From assembly GCA_003229495.1 (NCBI GenBank), contig QIEB01000622.1, positions 1 to 5,011 of the forward strand: a stretch of DNA of 5,011 nucleotides, in the 5' to 3' direction. This DNA comes from Flammeovirgaceae bacterium (GTDB taxonomy: Bacteria; Bacteroidota; Bacteroidia; Cytophagales; Cyclobacteriaceae). Numbering within the stretch: the stretch's first letter is position 1; each line of letters opens with the position of its first letter. The notes beneath the pieces were generated by a model. That model was not told where the DNA came from, did not search any database, and worked only from the letters and a program-made list of their open reading frames with translations. Position numbers and translations under genes: made by a program. Positions 1 to 5,011 of the stretch are shown one piece after another.

Positions 1-1281
1 GACGGTACTTTCTCCGATACCATTTTTGTGATTCAAAGCAATATTGCCAAGAAAATAGCTTCTTCACTCAATGCAGTGATCACCCCAGATGTAGAAAGTA
101 GTATTGACAGAGCACCTACCACAGATATTGCTGCTTATAACTTCTACATAAGAGGAAATCATGAGAGATTGTATTATCATCAAACAAAGAGTCCTAAACA
201 CCTGAAAGCAGCGTATCAATTATTTGATGCAGCCCTAAATATTGATCCAGATTATTCGATGGCCATCGTTGGAAAAGGTGAGACATTAAATATAGAGAAC
301 AAGCCGGATTCTGCATTATTTTATGCGGATAGAGCAATAGATCTTGATCCAAAATTTAACAAGGGCTATGGATTGAAGGGGGAGATTTATATGAAGTTGG
401 GTAAGAGCGATCTAGCCATAGAGTTTTTCTTAAAGGCTATCGATTTACCTCCAAAGGATGATTTTTGGGTCTGGTATCATGAGGCTTTAGGCATGGTGTA
501 TATATATCAAAAAAATAATGTACTGAAAGGCTTACCCCATCTCAAAATGAATTTTGAAACGAGTATCGAATTTCGAAATTATTTGTTAGTAGGATTCACT
601 TACTCAACAATTGGGGACTATGAATCAGCCAACGAATATCTACAAAAGGGTTTAGAGCTACAACCTCATCTTGGTGATACGTACGTTTACAGTCGGATAA
701 TGCTTGTTGAAGGTAAATATCAAGAAGCCTTACAATTTGCTGATTCGATTTGTCAAAAGCTAGATATTGGATCATGTGCTCCAATCTTATTACAAGCATC
801 CTTATTGCTCAGTGAGTTTGAGCAAGCGGAGCAATATTACATCCAATGGCAAAGCACTGGGTCAAACGACTTTTTTGGCCGTGAGATCAACTATGAAATT
901 GGTTACGTTTATCATAAGTTGGGTAAAACTGTCGAAGCAGAAAAAATATTTACCGAACAAATTCAACAACTCGAATCCGAATTGGCAAAGGGACAGAGAA
1001 ATGTCTTTGGGTTGTTGCCATATGACAGGCTCTTTGATCTTTCCAGGATACATGCTTTCCAGGGTGATAAAAAGCAAGCCCTGAAATACCTGACTGAATA
1101 TGCTAAAGAAGGATTTATCTTTGGGTTACATGACTTCATTTTAATTGATCCTTTTTTCGAAAGCCTCCGAAACGATCCTGAGTTCAAGGCTATTGTCAAG
1201 CAGGCACAGGAGGAAAAGGCTGCAATAAGAGCCCAAGTCCGGGAGATGGAAGCACGTGGAGAACTTGATTTTCCTTTATAA
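1..1281 (+). CDS. C-terminal part of a TolB-like/TPR-repeat protein (paralog of the next gene), 5' end outside window
   Basis: The frame is open from base 1 (426 residues visible) and ends at TAA 1279-1281. The first possible start, GTG at 28, lies inside a conserved segment, so it is not the real start. The opening residues (DGTFSDTIFVIQSNIAKKIA) align with DRELTDIFAVQDEITAAIVD of the downstream cyclase, which is the end of the TolB/FlgO-like domain. Next comes a matching linker (AAYNFYIRGN against DAYTMYLQAR), then helical TPR-type repeats over about residues 70-370, such as AAYQLFDAALNIDPDYSMAI, SALFYADRAIDLDPKF and DYESANEYLQKGLELQPH. The C-terminus carries DPFFESLRNDPEFKAIVKQA and a charged helix, a common ending in Bacteroidota proteins of this type. 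TPRs act as protein-interaction scaffolds. The missing N-terminus could be a cyclase, a winged-helix domain or another module; this cannot be decided here. The gene ends two bases before a palindromic repeat and 93 bases before the paralog. Its DNA looks AT-richer than that of the paralog. Confidence 0.9.
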   Translation, partial: DGTFSDTIFVIQSNIAKKIASSLNAVITPDVESSIDRAPTTDIAAYNFYIRGNHERLYYHQTKSPKHLKAAYQLFDAALNIDPDYSMAIVGKGETLNIENKPDSALFYADRAIDLDPKFNKGYGLKGEIYMKLGKSDLAIEFFLKAIDLPPKDDFWVWYHEALGMVYIYQKNNVLKGLPHLKMNFETSIEFRNYLLVGFTYSTIGDYESANEYLQKGLELQPHLGDTYVYSRIMLVEGKYQEALQFADSICQKLDIGSCAPILLQASLLLSEFEQAEQYYIQWQSTGSNDFFGREINYEIGYVYHKLGKTVEAEKIFTEQIQQLESELAKGQRNVFGLLPYDRLFDLSRIHAFQGDKKQALKYLTEYAKEGFIFGLHDFILIDPFFESLRNDPEFKAIVKQAQEEKAAIRAQVREMEARGELDFPL

Positions 1282-1282
1282 C

Positions 1283-1318
1283 CTGAACGTCCGCTGTTGG
1301 GCCGTTAGCTGCCGTTCA
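1283..1318. repeat. Imperfect palindrome, copy 1 of an intergenic repeat
   Basis: This 36-base element starts one base after the TAA of the first gene. The outer arms TGAACG (1284-1289) and CGTTCA (1313-1318) are exact inverse complements. The pairing extends inward with mismatches to GC (1293-1294) and GC (1308-1309). It matches the copy at 3739-3774 at 30 of 36 positions without gaps; the 3' part, GGCCGTTAGCTGCCGTTCA (1300-1318), differs at only one of 19. No T-run follows this copy, so it is a poor intrinsic terminator. It may be a REP-like dispersed palindrome or a duplicated gene-end element; its role is unknown. Confidence 0.75.
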
Positions 1319-1374
1319 CCAAACCATCATATCAGTAGGCTAGCTACCCATAGTATTTTTCGTAACTTATTCTC

Positions 1375-3726
1375 ATGCCAGCCCAATCCCGTCAACTTGC
1401 TGCTATTATGTTCACCGATATTGTGGGCTATACAGCCTTGATGGGGAAAGATGAGGAGAACGCCATGCAGCTCCTGGACCAGAACCGGGTCCTCCAAAAA
1501 CCACTGATCGAAGAATACCGGGGTAGATACCTTAAAGAAATGGGTGATGGAGTCCTTGCTAGTTTCAACAGTGCTGGAGATGCGGTAAGCTGTGCATTTG
1601 CCATCCAGAAAGCCTTATCGGATGATCAAGAACTAACCCTTCGGATTGGCATCCACTTGGGGGATATTACCTTTAAGGACGAAGATGTCTTTGGTGACGG
1701 CGTGAATATTGCTGCCCGGATACAAGCCATTACAGACCCTGGCGGTATCTATATAACTGAATCCATTCACAAGGCGATCAGGGGAAGGGGTGATATTCAG
1801 GCCCAGTATCTGGGGGAAACCCAACTCAAGAATGTAGACTATCTTGTAAAGATTTACGCACTTCAAGGGGTTGGTCTGCCAATACCCAAGGTTGGAGAAG
1901 ATAAAGAGTTAAGTGGTCACTTCTGGGCAGAAGTACAAAGACGGAGTATGATCAGGGCAGCAGTTGCGTACATGGTCACAGGTCTCTTCCTAGTTCTTCT
2001 ATTGAGAGAGATTCAAAATTGGATAGCCCTCCCAGACTGGTCATTAACGGTTGCACTCGCCAGTCTGTTAGTCTGTTTTCCGATTGCCATATACCTGGCC
2101 TGGAATTACGAACGAAGTCCAGAAGGATTTGTACGAACTTCGTCTCAACAATCCTGGCAAAATCCCTACTCAACTAGTAAGAAAAAACCGCTGACGAGCA
2201 ACTTTATTATTGTGGGGTTGATTTTGGTAATCCTGATTATGTACCTGTACCCTCGATACCTATCTCCAATGGAAGTTACATTTGATGACAAATCCATTGC
2301 AGTGATTCCTTTTGTTGATATGAGTCCGGAAGGGGATCATGAGTGGTTTAGTGATGGAATTTCAGAGGAACTCCTTAATGCACTGGTCCGAATACCCGGC
2401 CTGAAAGTGGTAGGTCGGACTTCCTCATGGACCTACAAGGGAGTCACCAACAAGGATCTCAAGGAAATTGGTAAGGAACTGGGAGTAGGGACAGTTCTTG
2501 AGGGAAGTGTTAGGAAATCAGGAACAAATATTCGCATTACCGCACAGCTGGTGAATACTAAGGATGGCTTCCACTTGTGGTCCCATACCTACGACAGAGA
2601 GTTGACAGACATATTTGCCGTTCAGGATGAGATAACCGCCGCAATTGTGGATGCAATGAAGGTTTATATAAGCAAGGATACTTTTTCGCTGAGGCAAACA
2701 ACCACGGCAAATATTGATGCCTATACGATGTATCTTCAGGCACGACAAAAGCTGGCTTTACGTGGTACAGAAAACTTAATCGAAGCAAGACGGCTATTTG
2801 AAGAAGCCATCAATCTCGATCCAAGTTACGATCCTGCTTACTCGGGCCTTGGTAGTGCGCTTTGGTTGATGCCTCTTTACTCCCCGAAGTTTTTTGCACA
2901 TGAGATAATTAGTCCAGCAAAAAATGCTGCCAACAAGGCCCTTGAGCTTAATCCCCAAAATGCAGAAGCATTTTCTGTTTTCGGGTCGGTAGCGACTTAT
3001 TTTGAGTGGGATTGGGAGGCCGCAGAGGAGGCATTCAATAAATCACTCGAACTCAGCCCCGATGACGCAGAGATCTATAATTTCATCGGCGATTATTACC
3101 GTGTTGTCCAGCACCCAATCCTGGCGATAGAAATGGAATCCAGGGCTTTAGAACTTGATCCCCTGCATCCAGTAAAGCATATGGACTTAGGTATCGCTTA
3201 TGCAATAGTAGGGGACTGGGAAAATGCTCTCCGATATGCAAAAAGTGCTTCAGGTTTGAGTTTACGCTATGCGGGGAAGAACCAACTGTTGATGCGAATC
3301 TACATAGAACTCGGCCGTTTGGAAGAAGCCGAAAATGCCATTGCAGGATTGGATGATAACAACAATAAATACTACAATAAACTGTATTGCAATACCATCA
3401 TGGCCATAGCAAAGGGGGAATCTGATAACGCCCTTTCATATATTGAACTATTGGTCAACGAGGCAGAAAACCTAAGAAATGTATCTTCACGGATTGGTAG
3501 ATTGTATCTCGACTTAGGAATGCTCGAGGAAGCTGCCCATTGGTTAGAAAAGGCATACGAAAATCGTGAGTTTGATCTGGTGGGTTCGGTTTGGCCACGT
3601 GGTTTTATACTCCCGGAAAATCTCCCGGACCATCCTGCTTTGCAAGCAGCTCTCGATAAGCCTGAACTTAACGCACTGTTTGAAATTAGAAGGAAGAATC
3701 TTGGTTTAACAAACAAAAAACCTTGA
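1375..3726 (+). CDS. Membrane-anchored class III adenylate cyclase with TolB-like and TPR domains
   Basis: This 783-residue protein is predicted to convert ATP to cAMP. The cyclase domain covers about residues 5-165. Metal ligands are D15 (FTDIVGYT) and D58 (MGDG); adenine-selecting residues are K54 and D104 (DVFGDGVN); transition-state residues are N111 and R115 (VNIAAR). All match the active class III pattern, so cAMP rather than cGMP is expected. Three membrane segments lie at about 192-210, 222-243 and 276-293. The cyclase would be cytoplasmic and the rest periplasmic (inference). A TolB/FlgO-like domain follows (about 306-428, KSIAVIPFVDMSPEGD to DRELTDIFAVQDEI), then TPR repeats from about 460 to 730 (RRLFEEAINLDPSYDPAYSG, AEEAFNKSLELSPDDAEIYN). 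ATG 1375 sits just before the cyclase core. The upstream sequence CGTAACTTATTCTC has no Shine-Dalgarno, as is usual in Bacteroidota. The gene follows a truncated paralog in the same direction, and a palindrome plus T-tract follows its TGA stop. The ligand is unknown. Family and catalytic assignment are strong; topology is inferred. Confidence 0.95.
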   Translation: MPAQSRQLAAIMFTDIVGYTALMGKDEENAMQLLDQNRVLQKPLIEEYRGRYLKEMGDGVLASFNSAGDAVSCAFAIQKALSDDQELTLRIGIHLGDITFKDEDVFGDGVNIAARIQAITDPGGIYITESIHKAIRGRGDIQAQYLGETQLKNVDYLVKIYALQGVGLPIPKVGEDKELSGHFWAEVQRRSMIRAAVAYMVTGLFLVLLLREIQNWIALPDWSLTVALASLLVCFPIAIYLAWNYERSPEGFVRTSSQQSWQNPYSTSKKKPLTSNFIIVGLILVILIMYLYPRYLSPMEVTFDDKSIAVIPFVDMSPEGDHEWFSDGISEELLNALVRIPGLKVVGRTSSWTYKGVTNKDLKEIGKELGVGTVLEGSVRKSGTNIRITAQLVNTKDGFHLWSHTYDRELTDIFAVQDEITAAIVDAMKVYISKDTFSLRQTTTANIDAYTMYLQARQKLALRGTENLIEARRLFEEAINLDPSYDPAYSGLGSALWLMPLYSPKFFAHEIISPAKNAANKALELNPQNAEAFSVFGSVATYFEWDWEAAEEAFNKSLELSPDDAEIYNFIGDYYRVVQHPILAIEMESRALELDPLHPVKHMDLGIAYAIVGDWENALRYAKSASGLSLRYAGKNQLLMRIYIELGRLEEAENAIAGLDDNNNKYYNKLYCNTIMAIAKGESDNALSYIELLVNEAENLRNVSSRIGRLYLDLGMLEEAAHWLEKAYENREFDLVGSVWPRGFILPENLPDHPALQAALDKPELNALFEIRRKNLGLTNKKP

Positions 3727-3738
3727 GATAAGCGAAGT

Positions 3739-3774
3739 CTAAACGGCCGCCTTTTGGCCGTAAGCTGCCGTTCA
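3739..3774. repeat. Imperfect palindrome, copy 2 of an intergenic repeat
   Basis: This element starts 12 bases after the TGA of the cyclase gene. Arms CTAAACGGCCGC (3739-3750) and GCTGCCGTTCAG (3764-3775) pair at 10 of 12 positions. A second hairpin is possible inside it, ACGGCC (3743-3748) with GGCCGT (3756-3761), so two alternative folds compete. It matches copy 1 (1283-1318) at 30 of 36 positions. Some differences keep or improve pairing: G3746 creates a pair where copy 1 has a mismatch. Confidence 0.75.
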
Positions 3775-3785
3775 GGTCTTTTTTT
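3739..3785 (+). terminator. Probable Rho-independent terminator of the cyclase gene
   Basis: A GC-rich imperfect hairpin (12-base arms with two mismatches, 3739-3775) is followed three bases later by an uninterrupted run of seven T (3779-3785). Position and polarity fit termination of plus-strand transcription leaving the cyclase gene. This would make the secreted-protein gene at 3815 a separate transcript. The hairpin is also a copy of the repeat described above, so it serves either as a mobile-type repeat used as a terminator or as a dedicated terminator that was duplicated. Confidence 0.6.
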
Positions 3786-3814
3786 GTAATATTGAATAAC
3801 CAATCTAATTTGTC

Positions 3815-4528
3815 ATGATGATCAGGTGCTGCTTATTTCTTATGGCTATTGCAGGAATATTTCCAGACGCCAGAGCCCAACATCAACCTAATCTCGATTC
3901 CCAGAATGTCATCGCCCCCGCTGAATTTTTGAGGATACTAGTTCCACCAGCGGAAGTAGAAGGACGTGCAAACCTTTTCACGGATTGGCAACAAGGAGTG
4001 GTTTTCCTATCACAAGGAAGATTTGCCTCCGGCATTACATTCAACTATGATGTGCTGAATCATGCGCTCCTGGTGCTGGTAGATGAAAAAGAATTTTCAT
4101 TGAATCCAGTTGCAGTGGATTCGATTCTCATAACCAACAGTTCACAAGTTTTGATAAATCCCATAATCCTTGATGGTGTAGGTAGTGATTTATTGCTTCT
4201 TAGAGTGTATGAAGGTCTTCATTTGAGTTTGTTTCGCGAATCTTTGGCGAAAGTAATGGATGGTGATAATAATACCACCAGTACCACTGAATTAGTATAT
4301 GCCCATAATAGCGATATCCAGATTGATCAGGAACAAATGTATTTTTTGTTAAATAAAGCTACCAATGAGTTTCGTGAATTACAGGGAAAGAAAAAGGAGC
4401 TAAAGAAATGGGAACATGGGGATCAGGTAGTGGCTTTTGTCAAAAATCAGAACCTGGACCTGAAAAATGAAGCCGATCTGATTCAGGTTGTTCAATATTA
4501 TGAACAGTTGACTTTTGGCGTACATTGA
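3815..4528 (+). CDS. Secreted protein of unknown function
   Basis: This is a 237-residue protein with a clear Sec signal peptide: short basic N-terminus (MMIRCC), hydrophobic core (LFLMAIAGIF) and an ARA-Q cleavage site after residue 21. The cysteines at 5 and 6 lie too early for a lipobox, so it is probably periplasmic rather than a lipoprotein. The mature part has a strand-rich segment (about 55-125, including WQQGVVFLSQGRF, GITFNYDVLNHALLVL and DEKEFSLNPVAVDSI). A middle segment rich in Asn and Thr follows (about 148-158, GDNNTTSTTE). The C-terminus is Lys-rich and helical (about 190-235), ending in LIQVVQYYEQL. From memory, this layout resembles small uncharacterised exported proteins of Bacteroidota; no function is known to me. 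ATG 3815 is chosen, but the next codon, 3818, is also ATG and would remove one residue. There is no Shine-Dalgarno. A terminator-like hairpin separates it from the cyclase gene, so cotranscription is not expected. Confidence 0.85.
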   Translation: MMIRCCLFLMAIAGIFPDARAQHQPNLDSQNVIAPAEFLRILVPPAEVEGRANLFTDWQQGVVFLSQGRFASGITFNYDVLNHALLVLVDEKEFSLNPVAVDSILITNSSQVLINPIILDGVGSDLLLLRVYEGLHLSLFRESLAKVMDGDNNTTSTTELVYAHNSDIQIDQEQMYFLLNKATNEFRELQGKKKELKKWEHGDQVVAFVKNQNLDLKNEADLIQVVQYYEQLTFGVH

Positions 4529-4550
4529 TTAACAGTAGTACTAAACCGTA

Positions 4551-4562
4551 CAGCCTCGGCTG
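4551..4562. other. Small palindrome after the secreted-protein gene
   Basis: CAGCCTCGGCTG can fold as a tiny hairpin of four pairs with a four-base loop, 22 bases after the stop at 4528. No T-run follows on the plus strand, and the stem is short, so terminator activity is doubtful. It is the only compact GC-rich hairpin seen in the convergent spacer. Confidence 0.25.
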
Positions 4563-4570
4563 GAAGCAGA

Positions 4571-4596
4571 CACTTAAAAGTCCGTTTCTTTACGAT
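4571..4596. repeat. Imperfect direct repeat, copy 1
   Basis: This 26-base segment matches 4671-4696 at 21 of 26 positions. The best core is AAAGTCCGTTTCTT (4577-4590) against AAAGTCTGTTTCTT (4677-4690), with 13 of 14 identical. The offset between copies is exactly 100 bases. It lies in the spacer between the convergent secreted-protein and HTH genes. The function is unknown and chance similarity in AT-rich DNA is possible. Confidence 0.45.
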
Positions 4597-4771
4597 AAAT
4601 GTTTCGTAACTCTCTTTCATTTGTAAACTGTTTATCAACAAATAGTTCTTTTATCGCTTCTAAAGAATGTCAATTCAAAGTCTGTTTCTTGAAGATTTCA
4701 TTATTTTTCCAAACGCAATGACGACCTATCGAACCCCAGTTGATAGAAGGTTTTGAACTTTTGCCACATAA
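4574..4771 (-). pseudogene. Possible decayed coding remnant downstream of the HTH gene
   Basis: The minus-strand frame that holds the HTH protein continues past its TAG (4774-4772) for 66 codons with just one stop (TGA 4672-4670) before the terminal TAA (4576-4574). The translation looks protein-like in two blocks. The first contains NWGSIGRHCVWKNNEIFKKQ; the second contains EAIKELFVDKQFTNERELRN. No in-frame ATG begins either block, so neither would be an intact gene. I do not recognise a family. It may be the remnant of a gene once next to the HTH gene, or chance. The 243-bp spacer at 4529-4771 holds nothing else convincing apart from the repeats listed. Confidence 0.25.
4671..4696. repeat. 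Imperfect direct repeat, copy 2
   Basis: This is the partner of the segment at 4571-4596. Read on the minus strand in the HTH frame, both copies encode a similar short peptide ending at a stop (FKKQTLN then TGA here; YRKETDF then TAA in the other copy). A small internal duplication of decayed coding sequence would explain this, but it is not proven. Confidence 0.45.
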
Positions 4772-5011
4772 CTATCTTACGAAGTGAAGCGGTATCCTCT
4801 TTTCCCCTTTTACTAACTCCAACTCAAAACCGCAAGCTTCAGCTATATTCAAAAAATTTTTAAACTTAACATCCTTAGTTTTACCAGATCTCAAGTCTTG
4901 AATGGCTGTTGGCGAAAGGCCCACAATTTCTGCCAGCTTTCTAACACTCTTTTTATCATCTTCCATCAGAGCCAACATGAGTTCAGAAAGTGCAAATTCC
5001 CGGTATTCCTT
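4772..5011 (-). CDS. XRE-type helix-turn-helix protein, probable antitoxin, 5' end outside window
   Basis: The minus-strand frame is open at the right edge and stops at TAG 4774-4772, giving 79 visible residues. ATG at 4978 falls inside the conserved run FALSELMLALMEDDKKSVRK. The eleven residues before it (KEYREFALSEL) read as genuine protein and contain no Met, so the true start should lie just outside the window. The helix-turn-helix is SVRKLAEIVG, a turn, then SPTAIQDLRSG, followed by FLNIAEACGFELEL and a final EKRIPLHFVR. Small HTH proteins of this build usually accompany a RelE/ParE or HigB-type toxin as a DNA-binding antitoxin that also represses the operon. The partner normally sits just upstream, here beyond base 5011, so it cannot be seen. 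The HTH fold is clear; the antitoxin role is inferred, and it could be an orphan regulator. Confidence 0.8.
   Translation of the reverse strand, partial: KEYREFALSELMLALMEDDKKSVRKLAEIVGLSPTAIQDLRSGKTKDVKFKNFLNIAEACGFELELVKGEKRIPLHFVR

Noticed and set aside
28..30. GTG as the start codon of the first gene
   Set aside because: Nine in-frame codons before it continue a conserved TolB-like domain end, so the gene is cut by the window edge instead.
1283..1318. Integron attC recombination site, given a single gene followed by a palindrome, twice
   Set aside because: The ends do not fit the core-site pattern RYYYAAC / GTTRRRY (left CCTGAAC, right GTTCACC), and the genes are large membrane proteins, unlike typical cassettes.
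1335..1347. Hairpin GTAG-GCTAG-CTAC upstream of the cyclase start
   Set aside because: A four-pair stem is expected by chance, and no regulatory context supports it.
1354..1361. Bacteroidota-type -7 promoter box (TATTTTTC against TAnnTTTG) before the cyclase gene
   Set aside because: The last base does not match and no TTG is found at the expected -33 spacing, so it is not listed as a promoter.
3372..3803. 143-codon open frame on the minus strand
   Set aside because: It overlaps the conserved C-terminus of the cyclase protein antisense, and its Arg/Ser-rich translation looks like a shadow frame.
3806..3812. TAATTTG as a -7 promoter box before the secreted-protein gene
   Set aside because: It is one base too short for TAnnTTTG and lies only two bases before the start codon, leaving no room for a leader.
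4720..4745. tRNA T-arm, from GGTTCGAT on the minus strand
   Set aside because: The flanking bases do not form a five-pair T stem, and no anticodon or acceptor arm could be found around it.

Overview
The window looks like chromosomal DNA of a member of the Bacteroidota, most likely a marine or soil Cytophagales-type bacterium. This is an inference. It rests on moderate-to-low GC, no Shine-Dalgarno-like sequence before either complete plus-strand gene, large TolB-like/TPR proteins fused to a class III nucleotide cyclase, and a small secreted protein whose layout resembles uncharacterised Bacteroidota exported proteins. The genus cannot be named from this sequence.

Layout from left to right. 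(1) Bases 1-1281, plus strand, hold the C-terminal part of a large TPR protein whose N-terminus lies outside the window. Its first residues match the end of the TolB-like domain of the next gene, so the two are paralogs. (2) Bases 1375-3726, plus strand, encode a complete 783-residue protein: a class III adenylate cyclase domain with all expected catalytic residues, three membrane segments, a TolB/FlgO-like domain, then TPR repeats. (3) Bases 3815-4528, plus strand, encode a secreted 237-residue protein of unknown function. (4) Bases 4772-5011, minus strand, hold an XRE-type helix-turn-helix protein open to the right edge, resembling the antitoxin half of a type II toxin-antitoxin pair. Genes 3 and 4 converge on a 243-bp spacer.

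The most distinctive non-coding structure is an imperfect 36-base palindrome found twice (30 of 36 bases identical). One copy lies directly after the stop codon of each cyclase-family paralog, and the second is followed by seven T and probably acts as a terminator. The convergent spacer holds an imperfect 26-base direct repeat with a spacing of exactly 100 bases. It also holds a coding-looking stretch in frame with the HTH gene, interrupted by stops, which may be a decayed gene.

How the parts work together: the paralogs are probably tandem duplicates of a membrane signalling protein that makes cAMP in the cytoplasm in response to something sensed by its periplasmic TolB/TPR portion (inference). 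Nothing ties the secreted protein or the HTH protein to that function. No tRNA, rRNA, CRISPR array, insertion sequence or clear new defence system was seen.
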